Shown in pieces: positions 26,250 to 34,446 of a DNA stretch of 60,977 nucleotides. The notes below the pieces were generated by a model. It was not told where the DNA came from, ran no database searches, and saw nothing but the letters and a program-made list of their open reading frames with translations. This stretch comes from Bradyrhizobiaceae bacterium. GTDB taxonomy: Bacteria > Pseudomonadota > Alphaproteobacteria > Rhizobiales > Aestuariivirgaceae. Each line of letters opens with the position of its first letter. The stretch's first letter is position 1. The stretch covers positions 1-60,977 of the forward strand of contig CANJMQ010000014.1 of NCBI GenBank assembly GCA_947475225.1. Direction: 5' to 3'. A program made the position numbers and the translations under genes.

Positions 26250-27781
26250 CAGAAGTAATTCACATCCGGCATGGAGGCCTTCACCTTCGCGATGTAATCC
26301 TTGAGGGCCTCGTCGATGGCGGGGTCGAGGCCGGGGTCTTCATAGCGGTCGAGCTGCTTCTTCCAGATGGCGTTGGCGCGCATCGCGGCGTCCTTGCCGC
26401 CCTCGGCCTGCCATTGCTCGAAGGAGTTGTTGTCCGGGGTCAGTGGGCGGAACAGGGCTGACATGAAATTGAGCCGCGTGTGGTCGCTGCCGAGGAAATG
26501 CTGGCCTGGACCCGTGAGCGCGATCGCCGACATGGCCTGGGCATTCTCGCTCAGGTCGATGCCGTCGAAGAAGCGCGCGACCTTGCCGCACAGGTCATGG
26601 TCGATGATGGTCTTCTCATAGGAGGTAACGAGCCCGCCCTCGAGCCAGCCCGTGGCGTGGTTGATGAGGTTGGCGCCGGCGAACATCGACATCAGCAGGC
26701 CCCAGGTGGCCTCCTGCTGGCTCTGGGCATCAGGGAGCTTGGAGGCTGACAGCGTTCCCACCGTGTGGAGCGGCACGCCAAGGCGGCGGGCAAGCTGACC
26801 GGCGGCCAGCACCATCAAACCCGCTTCCGGCGTGCCGAAAGTGGGGGCCCCCGACTGCATCGACATGGTGGAGGCGAAGCTGCCCATGAGGCAGGGCGCT
26901 CCGGGATTGATGAGCTGGACGAGGGCAAGGCAGGCGGTTGCCTCCGCCAGAATCTGCGCGAGGGTTCCGGCCACCGTTGTCGGGCTCATGGCGCCCGTCA
27001 GCACCCAGGGCGTGCAGGCCACCGGCTGGTTGGCGCGCGCATAGGTCTTGAGGGCGCCCGACATGTTCTGGTCCAGCACCAGCGGCGCATTGGTGTTGGA
27101 GACGCAATAAAGCACCGGGTTTTTCGCCACGTAGTCTGCGCCGAACAGGATCTTCGCCATCTCGATGGCGTGGCCCGCGCGCTCCGCCCCGATGAAGGCG
27201 CCCATGAAGGCGCGGTCTGAGAAGCGGATATGGGCATAGAGCATGTCGAGGTGGCGCTTGTTGGCGGGCAGGTCCACCGGCTCGCACACCACGCCGCCGG
27301 AGTGGTGCAGCCACGGCAGGCTGTGGTGCAGCTTCACCAGTTCGGTGAAATCCGCGTAGGAGGCATAGCGCCGCCCACGGTCGAGGTCATGCACGAAGGG
27401 CGGACCCCAGGAGGGGCAGAGCACCGTGGCATTACCGCCGAGCTGCACGCTGTTGGCTTCGTTGCGCGCATGCTGCGTGAACTGGCGGGGCGCTGTCGCC
27501 TGGATGGTGCTGCGGCAGAAGCCCGGTTCGAAGCGCACCCGCGTGCCCTGCACGTCGCAGCCGGCTTCACGGAAGATGTCGAGTATCTCGGGATCGCCGT
27601 GAAACTCCATTCCCGTTTCCTTGAGGATGGTGTCGGCGTTGCGCTCGATGAGCTCGAGCCCCTCGCCCGACAGCACATTGAAGGTTTCCAGCTTGCGCGA
27701 GATGAAGGGACCGCGCGCGGCAGACTTCACCTCCTCGGCGCTGGAGGAACGGATGCGGCGCTTGGGGGTCAGTCGGGTCAT
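26249..27781 (-). CDS. MttB-family (trimethylamine methyltransferase superfamily) protein, copy 2
   Basis: The protein is 510 residues from the ATG at 27781 (MTRLTPKRR...). The frame is open for another ~100 codons upstream, but that stretch is arginine/alanine-rich and runs across the intergenic gap into the ATPase gene. Family motifs include MSPTTVAGTLAQ, SGAPTFGTPE, ATGWLEGGL and PGQHFLGSDHT. There is no internal amber codon. It would demethylate a quaternary or tertiary amine and shares the organisation of copy 1, but little close identity. Its stop overlaps the copy A demethylase start by one base (TGATG-type), implying coupled translation. Confidence 0.9.
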   Translation of the reverse strand: MTRLTPKRRIRSSSAEEVKSAARGPFISRKLETFNVLSGEGLELIERNADTILKETGMEFHGDPEILDIFREAGCDVQGTRVRFEPGFCRSTIQATAPRQFTQHARNEANSVQLGGNATVLCPSWGPPFVHDLDRGRRYASYADFTELVKLHHSLPWLHHSGGVVCEPVDLPANKRHLDMLYAHIRFSDRAFMGAFIGAERAGHAIEMAKILFGADYVAKNPVLYCVSNTNAPLVLDQNMSGALKTYARANQPVACTPWVLTGAMSPTTVAGTLAQILAEATACLALVQLINPGAPCLMGSFASTMSMQSGAPTFGTPEAGLMVLAAGQLARRLGVPLHTVGTLSASKLPDAQSQQEATWGLLMSMFAGANLINHATGWLEGGLVTSYEKTIIDHDLCGKVARFFDGIDLSENAQAMSAIALTGPGQHFLGSDHTRLNFMSALFRPLTPDNNSFEQWQAEGGKDAAMRANAIWKKQLDRYEDPGLDPAIDEALKDYIAKVKASMPDVNYF

Positions 27782-27926
27782 TGCCGCGCGACTATCGTCC
27801 AGGCCGCGCGCAGCGGCAAGCGTTCCAAGAGCACTCGTGCGCAGGATAGGGATGCGCGCTGCGGCGCACCGCCTCAGCCCGTCGCGATCAGCTGCCGCGC
27901 TGCGGCAAAGACGTCGTGCATGGGCG

Positions 27927-28876
<950 letters not shown>

Positions 28877-28880
<4 letters not shown>

Positions 28881-29848
28881 GGCACGGGGTTCCAGCAGGC
28901 GGCGGCATCCTTGCCCAGGGCAATCAGCGGCGGCGCGTCGACACGGCAGCGTTCCAGCACATTGGGGCAGCGCGCGGCGAAGCTGCAGCCCTGCCCGCGC
29001 GCGCCCGGCGGCGGCACGAGGCCGGGAATGGAGGGCAGGCGTTCGCCCTTCCGGGCGCGGCGCGGCGATGAGGTGAGAAGGCCGTAGGTGTAGGGGTGGT
29101 GCGGATTGGCGAAGACATCCACCGTGCGCCCCGTTTCGACGATGCGGCCGGCATACATCACGGCGATGGTCTCGCACATCTCGGCCACCATGCCGAGATC
29201 ATGGGTGATGAGCAGCACGGCGAGGCCCAGTTCCTTCTGCAGCGCCTTGAGGAGCTCCATGATCTGTGCCTGGATGGTGACGTCCAGCGCCGTCGTCGGC
29301 TCGTCGGCGATCAAGAGCTTCGGCTTGCAGATGATGGCCATGGCGATCATCACGCGCTGGCGCAGGCCGCCTGAAAGCTCATGCGGATATTGCAGCAACC
29401 GGCGCTCGGCGTTGCCGATGCCGACCTGCTTCAGGACGCCGATCACCTGCTCGTCGGCCTCCGCGCGGCGCAGGCCACGGTGCAGCATCAGCGGTTCGGC
29501 GATCTGCTCGCCGATGCGCAGTGTGGGATTGAGGCTGGTCATCGGTTCCTGGAACACCATGCCGATGCGGTCGCCGCGGATTTTCTGCATCTCGCGCTGC
29601 GTGGCGGCGGCAAGGTCCTTGCCGTCGAACAGGATGCGTCCCGCATCGATGCGTGAGGGTGGGCTTGGCAGCAGGCGCATGATGGTCTGCGCGGTGACGC
29701 TCTTGCCGCAGCCTGACTCGCCTACGAGGCCCAGCGTGTGCCCGGCCTTGAGTTCGAAGGAGACATCCTCCACGACGCGGACCGGGCCCTGCTCCGTGCT
29801 GAAGCCGACCGTCAGGCCATCGACGCGGAGCAGGGCATGTTCACTCAT
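28877..29848 (-). CDS. ABC importer ATPase DppD-like (system 2)
   Basis: The 323-residue ATPase has Walker [10 protein letters not shown] at 43-51, Q-loop [12 protein letters not shown], signature LSGGLRQR and Walker [13 protein letters not shown]. The C-terminal oligopeptide extension contains [14 protein letters not shown]. It pairs with the DppF-like subunit of system 2. Its ATG overlaps the stop of the formamidase gene by 4 bases, so the enzyme and the transporter are made from one coupled message. Confidence 0.92.
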
Positions 29849-30792
29849 TCAAACACGACACGCGGAAAGTAGAAGGAGACAACCCAGTTCGGCATGTCGA
29901 CGATCTCGCTGATGCGCAGGTCGCCACACACCGAGCACAGCATGTAGGCATCGACGGCGTTCATGTTGTAGCGCTTCGAGAGAAGATCGATCATGCCGGT
30001 GACGGCGGCCTTGGCACCTTCCATGAGATCGGGGCCGATGCCGGTGGTCACCTCATAGCCCTTCACGTCGAGGTGGCGGGAGACAGGGCCGGGCGTGGTG
30101 AAGCGCGGAAAGGCGAGGTTGGCACCTTTGACGAGGTCAAACCTGGCCTGCAGCGAGCACGGGCTTTCAATCGCCGTGCCGCAGACTTCGCCGTCGCCCT
30201 GGCAGGCATGGGTATCGCCGACGCTGAACAACCCGCCCGCCACCTCGACGGGGAGATAGAGTTCGGTGCCTGCCGCCATGTCGCGGATGTCCATGTTGCC
30301 GCCCATGCGGCGCGGCGGCACGATGGAATGGGTGCCGGTCTCAGCCGGGGCGAGGCCGATGGTGCCACAAAAAGGCTTCAGAGGCACGCGACCGCCGGGA
30401 CCGAACATGGCAGGCGCCATGGTTGTGGTGTCATATTTCCAGATGTGCAGGGCAGGGTCCTTGAACTGGTCTGCCAGCAGGCCGAAGCCCGGGATGTTGG
30501 CCGTCCAGCCCCAGCCCGAGGGTGCAAAGTCGAGCAGCGTCACCTTGATGGCGTCGCCGGGCTGAGCGCCTTCGACGAAGACGGGACCGGCAACGGGGTT
30601 GACCTTGCCGAAGTCGAGCGCCTTCAGGTCGGCGAGTGTCGACTTGGCGTTGAGCTGGCCGCCGGAGGAATCGATAGGGTGGAACTCCACCGTCTCGCCC
30701 GGCGTGATGCGGACGACCGGCGGATTGTCGCGGTTCCAGCCGAAATGGCACTGGTGGTCATGGATGGTGTGGTTGCAGACGTGTTTTGTCAT
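29845..30792 (-). CDS. Acetamidase/formamidase family protein
   Basis: The 315-residue protein belongs to the FmdA/AmdA family. Signatures seen are ITPGETVEFHPIDSSGGQ, NPVAGPVFVEGAQPGD, GTIGLAPAE, MGGNMDIRDMAAGTELYLPVEV, VGDTHACQGDGEVCGTAIE and DAYMLCSVCGDLRISEIVD. Family enzymes hydrolyse formamide or short amides to ammonia and the acid. It sits between the binding-protein gene and the ATPase genes of importer 2, which is unusual and suggests that the imported ligand or a breakdown product is an amide. No signal peptide, so cytoplasmic. Confidence 0.9.
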   Translation of the reverse strand: MTKHVCNHTIHDHQCHFGWNRDNPPVVRITPGETVEFHPIDSSGGQLNAKSTLADLKALDFGKVNPVAGPVFVEGAQPGDAIKVTLLDFAPSGWGWTANIPGFGLLADQFKDPALHIWKYDTTTMAPAMFGPGGRVPLKPFCGTIGLAPAETGTHSIVPPRRMGGNMDIRDMAAGTELYLPVEVAGGLFSVGDTHACQGDGEVCGTAIESPCSLQARFDLVKGANLAFPRFTTPGPVSRHLDVKGYEVTTGIGPDLMEGAKAAVTGMIDLLSKRYNMNAVDAYMLCSVCGDLRISEIVDMPNWVVSFYFPRVVFE

Positions 30793-30808
30793 GGTGCCCT
30801 CAATGACA

Positions 30809-30839
30809 ATGCTCCCTTCCCCGCGGGGGAAGGGAGCAT
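30809..30839 (-). terminator. Strong intercistronic hairpin between binding-protein and formamidase genes
   Basis: A perfect 14-base-pair stem (left arm 30809-30822, right arm 30826-30839) with a 3-base GCG loop lies in the 63-base spacer after the binding-protein gene. On the transcribed (minus) strand no T-run follows, so it is not a classic terminator. Such hairpins commonly protect the upstream binding-protein message from 3' exonucleases and lower expression of distal genes. Confidence 0.6.
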
Positions 30840-30855
30840 GCGTGGTTTGATCAGC

Positions 30856-32472
30856 CTACTGAGCGTCCTTGGCGTAGATGTAGTCGTAGTTCACCGGAAT
30901 ATGGATCGGGTCGGTGAACAAGGTGGCATCGCCACCCAGGCGCTCGGAATGATAGGTGAAGCGCTTCTCGTTGAAGATCGGTGCCCAGGGCGCATCCTTC
31001 AGCACGTCGTCAAAGATCGCCTTCCACTCGGCGATGCGGGCGTCCTTCTGGTCGTCCTTCACCATCGCGTCTGCCTTGGTGGCACGCTCGTCGAGTGCCT
31101 TGTTGCAATACCTGGACCAGTTCCAGCCGCCCTCAACGGCGCCGGCACAGCCGAGGATACCGTAGTAGAAGTTGGCCGGATCCGGGAAATCGGCGATCCA
31201 GGCCATGCCACCCGACCAGATCATCGGCGCCTTGCCGGCGCCGCCGGCGGCAATCACCTCGGCCTGCGCGAGCGAGCGGATTTCCGCCTTGATGCCGACG
31301 GCCGCGAGGTCCTGCTGGATCGCCTGGGCGATACGCGGGTTCGGGTCGACGTTCATGACATAGAGCTCGGTGGTGATCTCGCCCACGCCTGCTTCCGCCA
31401 GCAGCTTCTTGGCGCCCTCGGGATCATAGCCATAGCCCTTGTTGTCCGGGTTGTAGCCGGGCATGGCGGGCGGCAGCGCCTGGCTGGCCGGTACGCCGCG
31501 GTTGTTGATGAGGCGGACAATGCGGTCCTTGTTGATGGCCATGTTCACCGCCTGGCGCACCTTCACATTGTCAAAGGGCGGCTGGGTGACGTTCATGGTG
31601 ACGTAGCCAGTGTGCAGCTGGTCGCCCTCGGCGATCAGCGGCTTGTTGGCGGGGTCGGCCATCAGTTCGGCGAACTGGGCGGGCGGAATGCCGTCACCCA
31701 CGATGTCGATCTCGCCCTTCTTGAGGCGCAGCACCGCCACCGTCGGATCCTGGCCGAACTCGAAGGTCACGCCGTCGAGATAGGGCACGCCGGCGCGGAA
31801 GTAGTCCTTGTTGCGCTCGAGCTTGATCGACTGGCCGGGCACCCATTCGACGAACTTGAAGGCGCCTGTTCCCACGGGCTTCTTGCCCCAGTCCGCACCC
31901 GCCTTCTCGACTTCTTCCTTCGGCACCACGTAGCCGAAGTTGATGGCCATCAGGTGCAGGAAGGTGGCATCAGGGCGGGTGAGCTTGAAGATCACCGTCT
32001 TGTCGTCGGGCGTCTCGATGCCGGACAGCGTGGTGGCCTTGCCGCCCACCACGTCGTCATAGCCGGCGATCATGCCGAAATAGCCGCCGCCGGGGCTCTG
32101 CGTTGCGGGGTTGACCGCGCGTTCGAAGGAATACTTGACGTCGGCGGAGGTCATGGTCCGGCCGTTATGGAACTTGACACCGTCACGCAGCTTGAAGGTG
32201 TAGGTAAGGCCGTCATCCGAGACGGTGTAGCTCTCGGCGAGGTCGGGCACGAGTTCGGTGGTGCCCGGCTTGTAGTCCATCAGACCGTCGAAGATCGACT
32301 TGATGACCGACCAGTTCTGCCAGTCATAGCCCACCTGCGGGTCGAGCGTGGTGAGGTCGTTGTTGAAGGTGACCGTTGCCTGGCCGCCCTGCTTGGGGGC
32401 GTCCGCCATGGCGAGCGGGGCGGCAGCCAGCAAGGCCAGGGCGGCCACGGCCGAAATCAGCAGTTTCTTCAT
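30856..32472 (-). CDS. Periplasmic solute-binding protein, SBP_bac_5 family (system 2)
   Basis: The 538-residue receptor of importer 2 has a Sec signal (KKLLISAVAALALLAAAPLAMA). The mature protein shows the family-5 signature MTSADVKYSFERAVNPAT, then VKVRQAVNMAINKDRIVRL and DPEGAKKLLAEAGV. Unlike the system 1 receptor it lacks a twin-arginine signal, and the sequences differ widely, so the two importers probably take different ligands. The gene order here (permeases, receptor, formamidase, ATPases) also differs from system 1. Confidence 0.92.
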   Translation of the reverse strand: MKKLLISAVAALALLAAAPLAMADAPKQGGQATVTFNNDLTTLDPQVGYDWQNWSVIKSIFDGLMDYKPGTTELVPDLAESYTVSDDGLTYTFKLRDGVKFHNGRTMTSADVKYSFERAVNPATQSPGGGYFGMIAGYDDVVGGKATTLSGIETPDDKTVIFKLTRPDATFLHLMAINFGYVVPKEEVEKAGADWGKKPVGTGAFKFVEWVPGQSIKLERNKDYFRAGVPYLDGVTFEFGQDPTVAVLRLKKGEIDIVGDGIPPAQFAELMADPANKPLIAEGDQLHTGYVTMNVTQPPFDNVKVRQAVNMAINKDRIVRLINNRGVPASQALPPAMPGYNPDNKGYGYDPEGAKKLLAEAGVGEITTELYVMNVDPNPRIAQAIQQDLAAVGIKAEIRSLAQAEVIAAGGAGKAPMIWSGGMAWIADFPDPANFYYGILGCAGAVEGGWNWSRYCNKALDERATKADAMVKDDQKDARIAEWKAIFDDVLKDAPWAPIFNEKRFTYHSERLGGDATLFTDPIHIPVNYDYIYAKDAQ

Positions 32473-32511
32473 CGAGCTTCTCCCTGTTGTCGTATGTTCG
32501 TTTGTGTACGT

Positions 32512-32563
32512 TATCTCAGCGCAAGCGGATGCGCGGGTATCTCAGCGCAAGCGGATGCGCGGG
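32512..32563. repeat. Exact 26-base tandem duplication at the 3' end of the DppB-like gene
   Basis: Two identical 26-base units lie head to tail at 32512-32537 and 32538-32563. The right-hand unit contains the last codons (PRIRLR) and stop of the system 2 permease. The left-hand unit duplicates them just past the stop, in the spacer before the binding-protein gene. A recent slip or unequal exchange would explain it. Confidence 0.9.
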
Positions 32564-33462
32564 TCAATCAGCGGCGACACGAGGTCGGCGATGAGGTTGC
32601 CGAGCACGATGAAGCAGGCGGCAACGATGGTCACCCCCATGATCACGGGAATGTCCAGCGACTGGATCGCCTGCCACATCAGCTGCCCGATGCCCGGCCA
32701 GCCAAAGACATTCTCCACCACCACGACGCCCGACATGAAGATGCCGACATCGAGGCCGATCATTGCCACGATGGGCAGGATGGCGTTGCGGAAGCCATGT
32801 TTCATGGTCACCCGCCACTCGCTCATGCCCTTGGCGCGCGCTGTCCGGATGTAGTCGTTGCGCAGCACCTCGATCATCGAGGAGCGCATCATGCGCGAAT
32901 ACCAGCCGCCGCCCGCGAGGCCGAGCGTAAGGGCGGGCAGAATGAGGTTGGAGAGCTTGCCGTAGCCTCCCAGCGGGAACCAGTTCCAGAGATAGGCGAA
33001 AAGATAGAGCAGCGTGAGACCCAGCACGAATTGCGGGGTGGACACGCTGACGAAGGACAGTGTCATGGCCGCCTTGTCGGCAAAGCGGCCGCGCCGGGTG
33101 GCGGCATAGATGCCCGCCGGGATGCCGATCAGCAGTTCGGCGATGATGGCGCCCAGCATGAGCAGCAGCGTGGGCGGAAGGCGCGAGACGACGAGCGGAC
33201 CCACCTCGGATTTTCGCGCGTAGGACATGCCAAGGTTGCCGGTGACGAGGCGGCCCAGGTAGCGGGCATATTGCTCCGGGATGGGCTTGTCGAGGCCGAG
33301 CTGGATGCGGATGTTGTCGCGCATCTGAGGTGTTGAGTTGCGCCCGGCGATCATTGCCACCGGGTCTGCCGGAATCATGAAGGTGAGGCCGAAGGTGACG
33401 ATGCTGACGCCGAGCAGGATCAGCAGCGAGGCGGCGAGGCGCCTGGCGAGGTAGCGCAGCAT
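32542..33462 (-). CDS. Dpp/Opp-type ABC importer permease DppB-like (system 2)
   Basis: The protein is 306 residues from the ATG at 33462, which overlaps the DppC-like stop by one base; the longer open frame is a shadow. The first helix is ARRLAASLLILLGVSIVTFGLTF, then IPADPVAMIAG, GMSYARKSEVGPLVV, and the EAA loop LRNDYIRTARAKGMSEW. VVVENVFGWPGIGQL is typical of the DppB family. The last six codons are repeated beyond the stop as an exact tandem duplication. Confidence 0.92.
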   Translation of the reverse strand: MLRYLARRLAASLLILLGVSIVTFGLTFMIPADPVAMIAGRNSTPQMRDNIRIQLGLDKPIPEQYARYLGRLVTGNLGMSYARKSEVGPLVVSRLPPTLLLMLGAIIAELLIGIPAGIYAATRRGRFADKAAMTLSFVSVSTPQFVLGLTLLYLFAYLWNWFPLGGYGKLSNLILPALTLGLAGGGWYSRMMRSSMIEVLRNDYIRTARAKGMSEWRVTMKHGFRNAILPIVAMIGLDVGIFMSGVVVVENVFGWPGIGQLMWQAIQSLDIPVIMGVTIVAACFIVLGNLIADLVSPLIDPRIRLR

Positions 33463-34352
33463 CAGCCCCTCCCGCGCTGGGTCGGATCCAGCGCATCTCG
33501 CAGGCCATCGCCCACCAGATTGAAGGCCAGCGCGAGGATGAGGATCGCGGCACCCGGGATGAAGACCAGCCACGGAGCGTTGAGGAAATAGGACTGGCTT
33601 TCGAAGATCATCATGCCCCAGGCGGGGGTGGGCGGCTGCACGCCGCGCCCGAGGAAGGACAGCATGGCTTCCAGCAGCACCGTGGTGGCGATGCCCAGCG
33701 TGGCATAGACAATGACCGTGGGGATCAGGTGGGGCAGCAGGTGGCGGAGCAGGATGCGGCCATTGCCGGCGCCCAGGGCGCGTGCGGCCTCAATGTATTC
33801 GCGCTCCGAGAGCGAGACCGTCTCGGTGTAGATCACCCGTGCGATCTGCACCCAGTTCACCAGCGCGATGACGAGGATGACGATGTTCAATCCCGGCTTG
33901 AGGATTGCCGCCAGCGCGATGGCCAGCAGCAGGGGCGGGAAGGCCATCATCAGGTCGGTCAGCCGCATGATGGAGGCCCCGGTCCAGCCGCGCAGATAGC
34001 CGGCGACGAGGCCGAGCGCGGTGCCGATGGTGACAGCAATGCCGTTGGCCACGATGCCAATCAGCAGCGAGGTCTGGGCGCCAAAGAGCAGGCGCGAGAA
34101 TTGGTCGCGGCCATTGGTGTCGGTGCCGAACCAGAAGCGCCAGCCGGGCGGCAGGGGCGAGCCTTCATCCGTCAGCCCGTCGAAGAACTGTTCAGTCGGA
34201 TTATAGGGCGCGATGACGGGGGCGAAGATGGCGGCCACGGCAAAGATGAAGATGACCACGAGCCCCACCATCGCCAACCTGTCGCCGCGGAAGCGCTTCC
34301 ACGTGTCGCCCATGAACCTGCCTGAAATCCGTACCCATCGAAGAAGCGGCAA
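33462..34352 (-). CDS. Dpp/Opp-type ABC importer permease DppC-like (system 2)
   Basis: The protein is 296 residues from the ATG at 34352; a second in-frame ATG at 34313 (MGDTWKRFRGD) would give a more typical DppC start. Features are the first helix MVGLVVIFIFAVAAIFAPVIAPY, GTDTNGRDQFSRLLFGAQTSLLIG, and the EAA loop IEAARALGAGNGRILLRHLLPH. The conserved LSFLGRGVQPPTPAWG is followed by DALDPTQRG. It is the first gene of the long minus-strand run that ends with the kinase at 17754, with the P-type ATPase upstream across a 94-base spacer. Confidence 0.9.
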   Translation of the reverse strand: MPLLRWVRISGRFMGDTWKRFRGDRLAMVGLVVIFIFAVAAIFAPVIAPYNPTEQFFDGLTDEGSPLPPGWRFWFGTDTNGRDQFSRLLFGAQTSLLIGIVANGIAVTIGTALGLVAGYLRGWTGASIMRLTDLMMAFPPLLLAIALAAILKPGLNIVILVIALVNWVQIARVIYTETVSLSEREYIEAARALGAGNGRILLRHLLPHLIPTVIVYATLGIATTVLLEAMLSFLGRGVQPPTPAWGMMIFESQSYFLNAPWLVFIPGAAILILALAFNLVGDGLRDALDPTQRGRG

Positions 34353-34446
34353 GTCTATCGGTCAAAATTCCGGGTGTGGCAAGGCCTTCCGGCCTTCGGC
34401 AGGGGCATGGCTCCGGTGAAATGCGCTTTGCCGCTGCCCGAGAAAA

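Noticed and set aside
30073..33336. A 1087-codon open frame on the plus strand
   Set aside because: It runs antisense to the formamidase, receptor and permease genes, which have clear family motifs, and its translation is a low-complexity Ala/Gly/Arg/His/Asp-rich sequence typical of the antisense shadow of GC-rich genes.
34381..34396. AAGGCC-TTCC-GGCCTT inverted repeat between the ATPase and the importer operon
   Set aside because: The 6-base stem is short and is not followed by a T-run on either strand, so it is not called a terminator.
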